Source: Candidula unifasciata (lineage: Eukaryota > Mollusca > Gastropoda > Stylommatophora > Geomitridae). From it: a stretch of DNA of 64,000 bases. The position numbers and the translations under genes are program-made. The stretch is from positions 186,001 to 250,000 of the forward strand of contig CAJHNH020001154.1 of the NCBI GenBank assembly GCA_905116865.2, read 5' to 3'. The notes under the pieces were generated by a model, which saw only the letters and a list, made by a program, of their open reading frames with translations, was not told the origin of the DNA and made no database searches. Shown in pieces: positions 1 through 12,900 of this stretch; within the stretch, counting starts at the first letter, position 1, and each line of letters begins with the position of its first letter.

Positions 1-1273
1 TTGTGGCCGTCCTCCATTTGACTTCTGTAGGACAGTCTGCATTGTTGTGGCCGTCCTCCATTTGACTTCTGTAGGACAGTCTGCATTGTTGTGGCCGTCC
101 TCCATTTGACTTCTGTAGGACAGTCTGCATTGTTGTGGCCGTCCTCCATTTGACTTCTGTAGGACAGTCTGCATTGTTGTGGCCGTCCTCCATTTGACTT
201 CTGTAGGACAGTCTGCATTGTTGTGGCCGTCCTCCATTTGACTTCTGTAGGACAGTCTGCATTGTTGTGGCCGTCCTCCATTTGACTTCTGTAGGACAGT
301 CTGCATTGTTGTGGCCGTCCTCCATTTGACTTCTGTAGGACAGTCTGCATTGTTGTGGCCGTCCTCCATTTGACTTCTGTAGGACAGTCTGCATTGTTGT
401 GGCCGTCCTCCATTTGACTTCTGTAGGACAGTCTGCATTGTTGTGGCCGTCCTCCATTTGACTTCTGTAGGACAGTCTGCATTGTTGTGGCCGTCCTCCA
501 TTTGACTTCTGTAGGACAGTCTGCATTGTTTGTGGCCGTCCTCCATTTGACTTCTGTAGGACAGTCTGCATTGTTGTGGCCGTCCTCCATTTGACTTCTG
601 TAGGACAGTCTGCATTGTTGTGGCCGTCCTCCATTTGACTTCTGTAGGACAGTCTGCATTGTTGTGGCCGTCCTCCATTTGACTTCTGTAGGACAGTCTG
701 CATTGTTGTGGCCGTCCTCCATTTGACTTCTGTAGGACAGTCTGCATTGTTGTGGCCGTCCTCCATTTGACTTCTGTAGGACAGTCTGCATTGTTGTGGC
801 CGTCCTCCATTTGACTTCTGTAGGACAGTCTGCATTGTTGTGGCCGTCCTCCATTTGACTTCTGTAGGACAGTCTGCATTGTTGTGGCCGTCCTCCATTT
901 GACTTCTGTAGGACAGTCTGCATTGTTGTGGCCGTCCTCCATTTGACTTCTGTAGGACAGTCTGCATTGTTGTGGCCGTCCTCCCATTTGACTTCTGTAG
1001 GACAGTCTGCATTGTTGTGGCCGTCCTCCATTTGACTTCTGTAGGACAGTCTGCATTGTTGTGGCCGTCCTCCATTTGACTTCTGTAGGACAGTCTGCAT
1101 TGTTTGTGGCCGTCCTCCATTTGACTTCTGTAGGACAGTCTGCATTGTTGTGGCCGTCCTCCATTTGACTTCTGTAGGACAGTCTGCATTGTTGTGGCCG
1201 TCCTCCATTTGACTTCTGTAGGACAGTCTGCATTGTTGTGGCCGTCCTCCATTTGACTTCTGTAGGACAGTCT
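1..1273. repeat. 44-bp minisatellite, cut by left window edge
   Basis: About 29 head-to-tail copies of a 44-bp unit starting TTGTGGCCGTCCTCC and containing CTTCTGTAGGACAG. Copies are almost identical; the only differences I noticed are an extra T near 530 and 1103, an extra C near 985, and divergence at the very end. The array begins at base 1, so it continues upstream. Such homogeneity suggests recent expansion. The unit contains a pyrimidine-flanked TAG|G that resembles a weak 3' splice site. No coding role is supported. Confidence 0.97.
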
Positions 1274-1389
1274 ACATGTCTGTTTATTATAGAGCCAAGA
1301 TAATCCAAGTTAGCAAATGTATGGTGTCAGTATTGTGATTTCTTTTACTGTAGGCAAGAGGCTGGTTACTTATCTCCGACCTTTTGTCA

Positions 1390-1640
1390 CACACACACAT
1401 GCATGCACAAACACACACATCATTCATTAATTTCCACAAATACACTCCGTTTATTAATTATCACAAGCATACATTCCAGTTTTTGTTGCATACACTCTGT
1501 TCGTTAATCTTTGCAAGAACATATTCCATTTTTTGGTTACATACACACTCATTCATTAATCTTTGCAAGCAAATATTCCATGTTTTTGTTGCATACACTC
1601 TGTTCATTCATTGTCACACATTAATCTTAAAACCTCTTTT
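1390..1640. repeat. Old diverged repeat, unit about 65-75 bp
   Basis: Roughly four degenerate copies share the pieces TTCATTAATCTTTGCAAG, ATATTCCA and TTGCATACACTCTGTTCATT. Copies differ at many positions, so this is an old, decaying tandem duplication. The T-rich stretch from 1640 to 1750 holds nothing I recognise. Confidence 0.6.
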
Positions 1641-1756
1641 TTTATTTCTATCTCGTCTTTGATCATTTTCAACATCCTGTTTGTTTATTTCTATATCCTT
1701 TTTTTTTGGGTTCTTTTTGGGTCAGTGTTCTTTTTTTTTTATTGTTTGTGCATTCA

Positions 1757-1996
1757 TGGTTCTATAGTGTGTTGATTTCTCTGTAGGCATGAGGAGATTG
1801 TTCTCTGTAGGCATGATAATATAGTGTGTTGATTTCTCTGTAGGCATGATAATATAGTGTGTTGATTTCTCTGTAGGCATGAGGAGATTGTTCTCTTTAG
1901 GCATGATAATATAGTGTGTTGATTTCTCTGTAGGCATGAGGAGATTGTTCTCTTTAGGCATGATAATATAGTGTGTTGATTTCTCTGTAGGCATGT
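1757..1996. repeat. Composite minisatellite, 33-bp and about 60-bp units
   Basis: Copies of a 33-bp unit around GATTTCTCTGTAGGCATG alternate with a longer unit that adds GAGGAGATTGTTCTCTTTAG. Each unit carries a T/C tract followed by TAG|G, resembling a 3' splice site. Confidence 0.85.
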
Positions 1997-2064
1997 GTCT
2001 TTTGAAAGCAATGATGCACCACGCATCATGCCTGCTGTTTGTTACACCTGTTATTGCCGGTTGA

Positions 2065-2252
2065 TTGTTGCACCAGTCATGTGTGCTGTTTGATGCACCA
2101 GTCATGTCTGCTGTGCGATGCACCAGTCATGTCTGCTGTTTGATGCACCAGTCATGTTTGCTGTTTGATGCATCAGTCATGTCTGCTGTGCGATGCACCA
2201 GTCATGTGTGCTGTTTGATGCACCAGTCATGTCTGCTGTGCGATGCACCTGC
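2065..2252. repeat. 24/25-bp minisatellite
   Basis: About eight copies of a unit built on GATGCACCAGTCATGTCTGC. Diverged relatives (GTCATGTCTGCTGTTTGAT and similar) recur at about 3188-3315. One array therefore seems to have been split by the TA microsatellite and SINE-like insertion between them, or to have seeded a second, older patch. Confidence 0.88.
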
Positions 2253-2394
2253 CATGCTGTGTTGTCACAAACACTGTCACTGCACATGTGACATTCCCAT
2301 GTTGCTCAGCCCACTGATGCAGCAGCCATTCTAAAACTGTTCCTGTGAGAGTCAGGGTGTTATGCCTGCTGTCTTGGCCTTAGAAACAGCCTAG

Positions 2395-2397
<3 letters not shown>

Positions 2398-2432
<35 letters not shown>

Positions 2433-2477
2433 ACATATGTGTGTGTATGTATGTATGTATATATATATATATATATG
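2398..2477. repeat. TA/GTAT microsatellite
   Basis: A long (TA)n run passes through a short TGTGTG/TATG stretch and back to (TA)n. Simple sequence only. Confidence 0.95.
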
Positions 2478-2769
2478 TAATCTATGCTGTAGTTTGGGTT
2501 TAAACAATGGATCAACATCTAGAACAACCGTAAGTGCTCCATTCTACTTCTAACTCAAGCATAAGTTCCAAGAATCTCAACGCAGTGCACAAACTCTGTA
2601 GCACTAGCGAGGATCCTGAAATACAGATGCCCACATCACTTCGCTTGTATTTGATATGTGAGAGATTGTGACTACCCTCTGTGTCATGACAATAAACATA
2701 TGTATGGCGGACATTAAGTCTTTGTTTTTCCTGAGAGTGTGGTGGAAGCCAGAACTGTTACCTTAGACA

Positions 2770-3060
2770 CTTGTTCATGTGCTGCTTGTTGGTACACCCA
2801 GAATAGCACACAACATCTGGGCAGCGATGTTAGGCAACTGTTTTCGATTTACAACTGCCAAGCGATTTTTACATGCGCAACAATACACACAGGTGTCCGA
2901 TCTTACTACCCAGAGACCAGGGGAAATTACTAGAAGTCCACATGAAAAAATCCCAGCCTTCACTGGGGCCCGAACCTGGGACCTCCAGCACTCGAGCTGG
3001 ATGCCATGCCTTGAGACCACTAAGCCGAATTTATGCTGTAAAACTAGCAAGTGGATAATG
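2770..3060 (-). mobile_element. tRNA-derived SINE-like element
   Basis: Read on the minus strand, the segment from about 3035 down to 2965 looks tRNA-like. It has an A-box-like GGCTTAGTGGTCTCAAGG, then about 30 bases later a B-box-like CCCAGGTTCGGGCCC. A tRNA-unrelated body of about 190 bp follows. That arrangement is typical of tRNA-derived SINEs with an internal RNA polymerase III promoter. I did not fold a full cloverleaf, and neither a tail nor a target-site duplication could be fixed, so the ends are approximate. A short minus-strand open frame across it is unlikely to be a gene. Confidence 0.6.
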
Positions 3061-3187
3061 ATGAATCTGATGCTAACAAGATTGCCTGACCTAGGAGTAA
3101 AGCCTGGCAAAGCACCAGTAATTTATGCTGTTTGATATAGCTTTTTTGTCTGTTATTATATACATTTTTTATGTCTGTTTTGGACAG

Positions 3188-3315
3188 AGTCATGTCTGCT
3201 GTTTGATACATTTGTCCTGCTGTTTGATGTAACTGTCTTGTCTGTTGTGAGATGCGTCAGCCTAGCATTGTTTAAGAACTTCAGTCATGTTTGCTGTTTG
3301 ATTCAACTGTCTTAA
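3188..3315. repeat. Diverged remnant of the 24/25-bp array
   Basis: Four loose copies of the GTCATGTCTGCTGTTTGAT motif seen at 2065-2252, with many substitutions. It lies immediately upstream of the candidate exon at 3344. Confidence 0.55.
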
Positions 3316-3343
3316 CTGTGCTTAATATATTGAATATTTTCAG

Positions 3344-3382
3344 AGCAAAAGAGATGGCCTGTACAAGTGGAAACTATTTCGG
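3344..3382 (+). CDS. Candidate 39-nt internal exon of gene A
   Basis: A clean acceptor (ATATTTTCAG) precedes and a consensus donor (GGGTAAGT) follows a 39-nt segment. In phase 0 it reads SKRDGLYKWKLFR and joins without a stop to the next gene A exon, which continues NIDMEKEKQ. In another frame it contains ATGGCC in a good start context, but that frame hits a stop as soon as it joins the next exon, so the phase-0 reading is preferred. No start exon could be identified upstream; it may lie outside the window. The following intron is about 12 kb and consists almost entirely of three minisatellites. Confidence 0.5.
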
Positions 3383-3462
3383 GTAAGTCACAGAAAGCCC
3401 TGAGTTGTGAATGTCTGCTTATTTGTGCATTTCTATTCTTCTGGTTTGTTAGTCGCTCTCAA

Positions 3463-4566
3463 AGTTGCTATGTGTTGTTCAGGTCAAGGTGCTATGTGTT
3501 GTTCAGGTCAAAGTTGCTATGTTGTTCAGGTCAAAGTTGCTATGTTGTTCAGGTCAAGGTGCTATGTGTTGTTCAGGTCAAGGTGCTATGTGTTGTTCAG
3601 GTCAAGGTGCCATGTGTTGTTCAGGTCAAGGTGCTATGTGTTGTTCAGGTCAAGTTGCTATGTGTTGTTCAGGTCAAGGTGCTATGTGTTGTTCAGGTCA
3701 AGGTGCCATGTGTTGTTCAGGTCAAGGTGCCATGTGTTGTTCAGGTCAAGGTGCTATGTGTTGTTCAAGTCAAGGTGCTATGTGTTGTTCAGGTCAAGGT
3801 GCTATGTGTTGTTCAGGTCAAGGTGCTATGTGTTGTTCAGGTCAAGGTGCCATGTGTTGTTCCAGATCAAGGTGCCAAGTGTTGTTCCTGATCAAGGTGC
3901 CATGTGTTGTTCCAAGGTGCCATGTGTTGTTCCTGATCAAGGTGCCATGTGTTGTTCCAAGGTGCCATGTGTTGTTCCAGACCAAGGTACTGTGTGTTGT
4001 TCCAAGGTGCCATGTGTTGTTCCAAGGTGCCATGTGTTGTTCCAGATCAAGGTGCCAAGTGTTGTTCCTGATCAAGGTGCCATGTGTTGTTCCAAGGTGC
4101 CATGTGTTGTTCCAAGGTGCCATGTGTTGTTCCTGATCAAGGTGCTATGTGTTTTTCCAAGGTGCCATGTGTTGTTCCAGATCAAGGTGCCATGTGTTGT
4201 TCCAAGGTGCCATGTGTTGTTCCAGATCAAGGTGCTATGTGTTGTTCCAAGGTGCCATGTGTTGTTCCAAGGTGCCATGTGTTGTTCCAGATCAAGGTGC
4301 TATGTGTTGTTCCAAGGTGCCATGTGTTGTTCCAAGGTGCTATGTGTTGTTCCTGATCAAGGTGCCATGTGTTGTTCAGGTCAAGGTGCTATGTGTTGTT
4401 CCAGATCAAGGTGCCAAGTGTTGTTCCAGATCAAGGTGCCATGTGTTGTTCCAAGGTGCCATGTGTTGTTCCAAGGTGCCATGTGTTGTTCCAGATCAAG
4501 GTGCTATGTGTTGTTCCAAGGTGCCATGTGTTGTTCCAAGGTGCTATGTGTTGTTCCTGATCAAGG
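3463..4566. repeat. 24-bp minisatellite with 19/25-bp subtypes
   Basis: The left half is regular copies of a 24-bp unit (AGGTCAAGGTGCTATGTG followed by TTGTTC). The right half mixes shorter CCAAGGTGCCATGTGTTGTT copies with CCAGATCAAGGTGCC and CCTGATCAAGGTGCC forms. Because 24 is a multiple of three, several frames stay open for hundreds of codons, giving Cys/Val-rich periodic peptides. This is a repeat artefact, not a gene: there is no start context, no splice support and no codon bias. It begins about 80 bases after the donor of the exon at 3344-3382. Confidence 0.95.
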
Positions 4567-4803
4567 TTGGCGAATAGCACAGAAAAGACTAAAGGAGCAC
4601 TTTATGTGAAACAGTGAGCCAAAGAACAAATGCTACTCAGTCATTAAAAACAGAGTGAGGTCATATGTGTCTGGTGAAAGAACAGATTATCATAGCTTCC
4701 CTTACCAATACCACACATAAGTTGCTGTTCCTCTGCTGTGAACGGAGGCCACAAATTTAGTGTATGCTAGTTAACTATCTCCGCTCACAATGTCTACCAC
4801 ACA
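4567..4803. other. Unique spacer between two arrays
   Basis: About 240 bases of single-copy intronic sequence. I see no exon, RNA gene or element in it. Confidence 0.6.
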
Positions 4804-7800
4804 GCTGTGACTGTGACTCTGCTCTCATTGTCTACCACACATATCACTGTAACTCTGCTCTCATTGTCTACCACACATATCACTGTAACTCTGCTCTCAT
4901 TGTCTACCACATATATCACTGTGACTCTGCTCTCATTGTCTACCACACATATCACTGTGACTGCTCTCATTGTCTACCACACATATCACTGTGACTCTGC
5001 TCTCATTGTCTACCACACATATCACTGTGACTGCTCTCATTGTCTACCACACATATCACTGTGACTCTGCTCTCATTGTCTACCACACATATCACTGTGA
5101 CTGCTCTCATTGTCTACCACACATATCACTGTAACTCTGCTCTCATTGTCTACCACACATATCACTGTGACTGTCTCATTGTCTACCACACATATCACTG
5201 TGACTCTGCTCTCATTGTCTACCACACATATCACTGTGACTGCTCTCATTGTCTACCACACATATCACTGTGACTCTGCTCTCATTGTCTACCACACATA
5301 TCACTGTGACTGCTCTCATTGTCTACCACACATATCACTGTAACTCTGCTCTCATTGTCTACCACACATATCACTGTGACTCTGCTCTCATTGTCTACCA
5401 CACATATCACTGTGACTGCTCTCATTGTCTACCACACATATCACTGTAACTCTGCTCTCATTGTCTACCACACATATCACTGTAACTCTGCTCTCATTGT
5501 CTACCACATATATCACTGTGACTCTGCTCTCATTGTCTACCACACATATCACTGTGACTGCTCTCATTGTCTACCACACATATCACTGTGACTCTGCTCT
5601 CATTGTCTACCACACATATCACTGTGACTGCTCTCATTGTCTACCACACATATCACTGTGACTCTGCTCTCATTGTCTACCACACATATCACTGTGACTG
5701 CTCTCATTGTCTACCACACATATCACTGTAACTCTGCTCTCATTGTCTACCACACATATCACTGTGGCTCTGCTCTCATTGTCTACCACACATATCACTG
5801 TGACTGTCTCATTGTCTACCACACATATCACTGTGACTGCTCTCATTGTCTACCACACATATCACTGTGACTGCTCTCATTGTCTACCACACATATCACT
5901 GTGACTGTCTCATTGTCTACCACACATATCACTGTGACTGCTCTCATTGTCTACCACACATATCACTGTGACTGTCTCATTGTCTACCACCACACTGCTC
6001 TCATATCACTGTGACTGCTCTCATTGTCTACCACACATATCACTGTGACTGCTCTCATTGTCTACCACACATATATCACTGTGACTGTCTCATTGTCTAC
6101 CACACATATCACTGTGACTGCTCTCATTGTCTACCACACATATCACTGTGACTGCTCTCATTGTCTACCACACATATCACTGTGACTGCTCTCATTGTCT
6201 ACCACACATATCACTGTGACTGCTCTCATTGTCTACCACACATATCACTGTGACTGCTCTCATTGTCTACCACACATATCACTGTGACTGCTCTCATTGT
6301 CTACCACACATATCACTGTGACTGCTCTCATTGTCTACCACACATATCACTGTGACTGCTCTCATTGTCTACCACACATATCACTGTGACTGCTCTCATT
6401 GTCTACCACACATATCACTGTGACTGTCTCATTGTCTACCACACATATCACTGTGACTGCTCTCATTGTCTACCACACATATCACTGTGACTCTGCTCTC
6501 ATTGTCTACCACACATATCACTGTGACTGCTCTCATTGTCTACCACACATATCACTGTGACTGCTCTCATTGTCTACCACACATATCACTGTGACTGCTC
6601 TCATTGTCTACCACACATATCACTGTGACTCTGCTCTCATTGTCTACCACACATATCACTGTAACTCTGCTCTCATTGTCTACCACACATATCACTGTAA
6701 CTCTGCTCTCATTGTCTACCACACATATCACTGTGACTCTGCTCTCATTGTCTACCACACATATCACTGTGACTGCTCTCATTGTCTACCACACATATCA
6801 CTGTAACTCTGCTCTCATTGTCTACCACACATATCACTGTAACTCTGCTCTCATTGTCTACCACACATATCACTGTGACTGCTCTCATTGTCTACCACAC
6901 ATATCACTGTGACTGCTCTCATTGTCTACCACACATATCACTGTGACTGCTCTCATTGTCTACCACACATATCACTGTGACTGCTCTCATTGTCTACCAC
7001 ATATATCACTGTGACTGTCTCATTGTCTACCACACATATCACCGTGACTGCTCTCATTGTCTACCACACATATCACTGTGACTGCTCTCATTGTCTACCA
7101 CACATATCACTGTGACTGCTCTCATTGTCTACCACATATATCACTGTGACTGTCTCATTGTCTACCACACATATCACTGTGACTGCTCTCATTGTCTACC
7201 ACACATATCACTGTAACTCTGCTCTCATTGTCTACCACACATATCACTGTGACTGCTCTCATTGTCTACCACACATATCACTGTGACTGTCTCATTGTCT
7301 ACCACACATATCACTGTGACTGCTCTCATTGTCTACCACACATATCACTGTGACTGCTCTCATTGTCTACCACACATATCACTGTGACTGCTCTCATTGT
7401 CTACCACACATATCACTGTGACTGCTCTCATTGTCTACCACACATATCACTGTGACTGCTCTCATTGTCTACCACACATATCACTGTGACTCTGCTCTCA
7501 TTGTCTCATCATTGTCTACCACACATATCACTGTGACTCTGCTCTCATTGTCTACCACACATATCACTGTGACTGCTCTCATTATCTACCACATATATCA
7601 CTGTGACTGCTCTCATTGTCTACCACACATATCACTGTGACTCTGCTCTCATTGTCTACCACACATATCACTGTGACTGCTCTCATTGTCTACCACACAT
7701 ATCACTGTGACTGCTCTCATTGTCTACCACATATATCACTGTGACTGCTCTCATTGTCTACCACACATATCACTGTGACTGCTCTCATTGTCTACCACTC

Positions 7801-9690
7801 ATATCACTGTGACTGCTCTCATTGTCTACCACACATATCACTGTGACTGCTCTCATTGTCTACCACACATATCACTGTGACTGCTCTCATTGTCTACCAC
7901 ACATATCACTGTGACTGCTCTCATTGTCTACCACACATATCACTGTGACTGCTCTCATTGTCTACCACACATATCACTGTAACTCTGCTCTCATTGTCTA
8001 CCACACATATCACTGTGACTCTGCTCTCATTGTCTACCACACATATCACTGTGACTGCTCTCATTGTCTACCACACATATCACTGTGACTGCTCTCATTG
8101 TCTACCACACATATCACTGTGACTCTGCTCTCATTGTCTACCACACATATCACTGTGACTGCTCTCATTGTCTACCACACATATCACTGTGACTCTGCTC
8201 TCATTGTCTACCACACATATCACTGTGACTCTGCTCTCATTGTCTACCACACATATCACTGTGACTGCTCTCATTGTCTACCACACATATCACTGTGACT
8301 GCTCTCATTGTCTACCACACATATCACTGTGTGATTGTCTGCACTGTGACTGCTCTCATTGTCTACCACACATATCACTGTGACTGCTCTCATTGTCTAC
8401 CACACATATCACTGTGACTCTGCTCTCATTGTCTACCACACATATCACTGTGACTGTCTCATTGTCTACCACACATATCACTGTGACTCTGCTCTCATTG
8501 TCTACCACACATATCACTGTGACTGCTCTCATTGTCTACCACACATATCACCGTGACTCTGCTCTCATTGTCTACCACACATATCACTGTGACTGCTCTC
8601 ATTGTCTACCACTCATATCACTGTGACTGCTCTCATTGTCTACCACACATATCACTGTGACTGCTCTCATTGTCTACCACTCATATCACTGTGACTGCTC
8701 TCATTGTCTACCACACATATCACTGTGACTCTGCTCTCATTGTCTACCACACATATCACTGTGACTGCTCTCATTGTCTACCACACATATCACTGTAACT
8801 CTGCTCTCATTGTCTACCACACATATCACTGTGACTGCTCTCATTGTCTACCACACATATCACTGTAACTCTGCTCTCATTGTCTACCACACATATCACT
8901 GTGACTGTCTCATTGTCTACGACACATATCACTGTGACTGCTCTCATTGTCTACCACACATATCACTGTGACTCTGCTCTCATTGTCTACCACACAAGCA
9001 GCAGGCTATCCCTACAGACCAACCTNNNNNNNNNNNNNNNNNTGACTCTGCTCTCATTGTCTACCACACATATCACTGTGACTCTGCTCTCATTGTCTAC
9101 CACACACTGTGACTCTGCTCTCATTGTCTACCACACATATCACTGTAACTCTGCTCTGTCTACACACATATCACTGTGAACTGCTCATTGTCTACCACAC
9201 TACCACTGCTCTCATTGTCTACCACATATCACTGTGACTCTGCTCTCATTGTCTACCACACATATCACTGTGACTGCTCTCATTGTCTACCACACATATC
9301 ACTGTGACTCTGCTCTCATTGTCTACCACACATATCACTGTGACTCTGCTCTCATTGTCTACCACACATATCACTGTGACTGCTCTCATTGTCTACCACA
9401 CATATCACTGTAACTCTGCTCTCATTGTCTACCACACATATCACTGTGACTGCTCTCATTGCTACCACACTCATGACTGTCTATTGTCCACACATATCAC
9501 TGTGACTCTGCTCTCATTGTCTACCACACATATCACTGTGACTCTGCTCTCATTGTCTACCACACATATCACTGTGACTCTGCTCTCATTGTCTACCACA
9601 CATATCACTGTGACTCTGCTCTCATTGTCTACCACACATATCACTGTAACTCTGCTCTAAGTGTCTACCACACATATAACTGTGACTAAA
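4804..9690. repeat. 33/34/36-bp minisatellite, 4.9 kb
   Basis: About 140 copies of a unit around CATTGTCTACCACACATATC. Three length classes alternate irregularly, differing in the linker between CACTGT and CATTGTC: GACTCTGCTCT gives 36 bp, GACTGCTCT gives 34 and GACTGTCT gives 33. A further G/A variant (GTAACTCTG) marks a subset. Copies become irregular at 9100-9240 and 9455-9490, close to a run of 17 N at 9026-9042. Short open frames with SLSTTHITVT or HCLPHISL patterns are shadows of the repeat. Confidence 0.97.
9026..9042. other. Assembly gap (17 N) inside the array
   Basis: Seventeen undetermined bases. The 30 bases just left of the gap (from about 8995, AAGCAGCAGGCTATCCCTAC onward) do not belong to the repeat. 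The true array length here is therefore unknown and a misjoin is possible. Confidence 0.99.
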
Positions 9691-9965
9691 CCTCACCACA
9701 GTCATTTATCATTTGTGGGTGAGCCCTAAATCTGAACACAGTCATTCATCATATGTTGATGAGCCCTTAACCTAAACACAATGATTCATTATGTGTGGAT
9801 GAGCCCTAAACCTCAGCACATTCATCATGTGTGGCTGAGCCATAAACAGTCATTCATCATGTAAACTGTGAATACATTAACTTATCATCCATGGGGTGAA
9901 TCCTAAATATAAACTCATCCACTTAGCATCCATTGAGTGAATCATAAAATAAACACATCCACTAA
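9685..9965. repeat. Diverged repeat, unit about 55 bp
   Basis: Four or five loose copies share AGTCATTCATCAT, GTGGATGAGCCCTAAAC and CTAAACACA. They form an older tandem array between two young ones. Confidence 0.65.
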
Positions 9966-9969
9966 TAGA

Positions 9970-12900
9970 AATGACCATCCTGAGACATTTGTTTATTTCC
10001 AATCTTTGTTTCCTCTAAAGAACATAGATATGATCATCCTGAGACATTTGTTTATTTCCAATCTTTGTTCCCCTCTAAAGAACATAGATTTGATCATCCT
10101 GAGACATTTGTTTATTTCCAATCTTTGTTCCCCTCTAAAGAACATAGATATGATCATCCTGAGACATTTGTTTATTTCCACTTTTTGTTTCCTCTAAAGA
10201 ACATAGATTTGATCATCCTGAGACATTTGTTTTTTTTCCAATCTTTGTTCCCCTCTAAAGAACATAGATATGATCATCCTGAGACATTTGTTTATTTCCA
10301 ATCTTTGTTTCATCTAAAGAACATAGATATGATCATCCTGAGACATTTGTTTATTTCTAATCTTTGTTTCATCTAAAGAACATAGATATGATCATCCTGA
10401 GACATTTGTTTATTTCTAATCTTTGTTTCATCTAAAGAACATAGATATGATCATCCTGAGACATTTGTTTATTTCCAATCTTTGTTTCATCTAAAGAACC
10501 TAGATATGATCATCCTGAGACATTTCTTTATTTCCACTTTTTGTTTCCTCTAAAGAACATAGATATGATCATCCTGAGACATTTGTTTATTTCCACTTTT
10601 TGTTTCCTCTAAAGAACATAGATTTGATCATCCTGAGACATTTGTTTATTTCCAATCTTTGTTCCCCTCTAAAGAACATAGATATGATCATCCTGAGACA
10701 TTTGTTTATTTCCACTTTTTGTTTCCTCTAAAGAACATAGATTTGATCATCCTGAGACATTTGTTTATTTCCAATCTTTGTTCCCCTCTAAAGAACATAG
10801 ATATGATCATCCTGAGACATTTGTTTATTTCCACTTTTTGTTTCCTCTAAAGAACATAGATTTGATCATCCTGAGACATTTGTTTATTTCCAATCTTTGT
10901 TCCCCTCTAAAGAACATAGATATGATCATCCTGAGACATTTGTTTATTTCCAATCTTTGTTTCATCTAAAGAACATAGATATGATCATCCTGAGACATTT
11001 GTTTATTTCCAATCTTTGTTCCCCTCTAAAGAACATAGATATGATCATCCTGAGACATTTGTTTATTTCCACTCTTTGTTTCCTCTAAAGAACATAGATA
11101 TGATCATCCTGAGACATTTGTTTATTTCCACTCTTTGTTTCCTCTAAAGAACATAGATATGATCATCCTGAGACATTTGTTTATTTCCAATCTTTGTTCC
11201 CCTCTAAAGAACATAGATATGATCATCCTCTGAGACATTTGTTTATTTCCACTCTTTGTTTCCTCTAAAGAACATAGATATGATCATCCTGAGACATTTG
11301 TTTATTTCCAATCTTTGTTTCATCTAAAGAACATAGATATGATCATCCTGAGACATTTGTTTATTTCCACTTTTTGTTTCCTCTAAAGAACATAGATTTG
11401 ATCATCCTGAGACATTTGTTTATTTCCAATCTTTGTTCCCCTCTAAAGAACATAGATATGATCATCCTGAGACATTTGTTTATTTCCAATCTTTGTTTCA
11501 TCTAAAGAACATAGATATGATCATCCTGAGACATTTGTTTATTTCCAATCTTTGTTTCCTCTAAAGAACATAGATATGATCATCCTGAGACATTTGTTTA
11601 TTTCCACTCTTTGTCTCCTCTAAAGAACATAGATTTGATCATCCTGAGACATTTGTTTATTTCCACTCTTTGTTTCCTCTAAAGAACATAGATATGATCA
11701 TCCTGAGACATTTGTTTATTTCCACTCTTTGTTTCCTCTAAAGAACATAGATATGATCATCCTGAGACATTTGTTTATTTCCAATCTTTGTTCCCCTCTA
11801 AAGAACATAGATATGATCATCCTGAGACATTTGTTTATTTCTAATCTTTGTTTCATCTAAAGAACATAGATATGATCATCCTGAGACATTTGTTTATTTC
11901 CACTCTTTGTTCCCCTCTAAAGAACATAGATATGATCATCCTGAGACATTTGTTTATTTCCACTCTTTGTTCCCCTCTAAAGAACATAGATATGATCATC
12001 CTGAGACATTTGTTTATTTCCAATCTTTGTTTCCTCTAAAGAACATAGATATGATCATCCTGAGACGTTTGTTTATTTCCACTTTTTGTTTCCTCTAAAG
12101 AACATAGATATGATCATCCTGAGACATTTGTTTATTTCCACTTTTTGTTTCCTCTAAAGAACATAGATATGATCATCCTGAGACATTTGTTTATTTCCAA
12201 TCTTTGTTCCCCTCTAAAGAACATAGATATGATCATCCTGAGACATTTGTTTATTTCCACTCTTTGTTTCCTCTAAAGAACATAGATATGATCATCCTGA
12301 GACATTTGTTTATTTCCAATCTTTGTTTCATCTAAAGAACATAGATATGATCATCCTGAGACATTTGTTTATTTCCACTTTTTGTTTCCTCTAAAGAACA
12401 TAGATATGATCATCCTGAGACATTCGTTGATTTCCAATCTTTGTTCCCCTCTAAAGAACATAGATTTGATCATCCTGAGACATTTGTTTATTTCCAATCT
12501 TTGTTCCCCTCTAAAGAACATAGATATGATCATCCTGAGACATTTGTTTATTTCCAATCTTTGTTTCATCTAAAGAACATAGATATGATCATCCTGAGAC
12601 ATTTGTTTATTTCCACTCTTTGTTTCCTCTAAAGAACATAGATATGATCATCCTGAGACATTCGTTGATTTCCAATCTTTGTTCCCCTCTAAAGAACATA
12701 GATTTGATCATCCTGAGACATTTGTTTATTTCCAATCTTTGTTCCCCTCTAAAGAACATAGATATGATCATCCTGAGACATTTGTTTATTTCTAATCTTT
12801 GTTTCCTCTAAAGAACATAGATATGATCATCCTGAGACATTTGTTTATTTCCACTTTTTGTTTCCTCTAAAGAACATAGATTTGATCATCCTGAGACATT

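Noticed and set aside
1..1273. Regular repeats considered as a CRISPR array
   Set aside because: The units are contiguous with no unique spacers, and the window is clearly animal DNA with spliced genes. The same applies to all other arrays here.
2500..2560. ATGGATCAACATCTAGAACAACC followed by GTAAGT as the first exon of gene A
   Set aside because: The start and donor look good, but the outgoing phase does not fit the open frame of the candidate exon at 3344; joining them leads to a stop at the next exon. It could belong to an unseen isoform, but I cannot support it.
2960..3040. A functional tRNA gene on the minus strand
   Set aside because: A- and B-box-like motifs are present, but no convincing cloverleaf or anticodon arm was found, and the sequence continues into a long unrelated body. 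A tRNA-derived SINE is the better reading.
3407..4609. A 400-codon plus-strand open frame with Cys/Val/Arg repeats (VLFRSRCY pattern), and overlapping frames
   Set aside because: It is the translation of a 24-bp minisatellite. Several frames on both strands are open at once, there is no start context or splice support, and the unit continues in other lengths that shift the frame.
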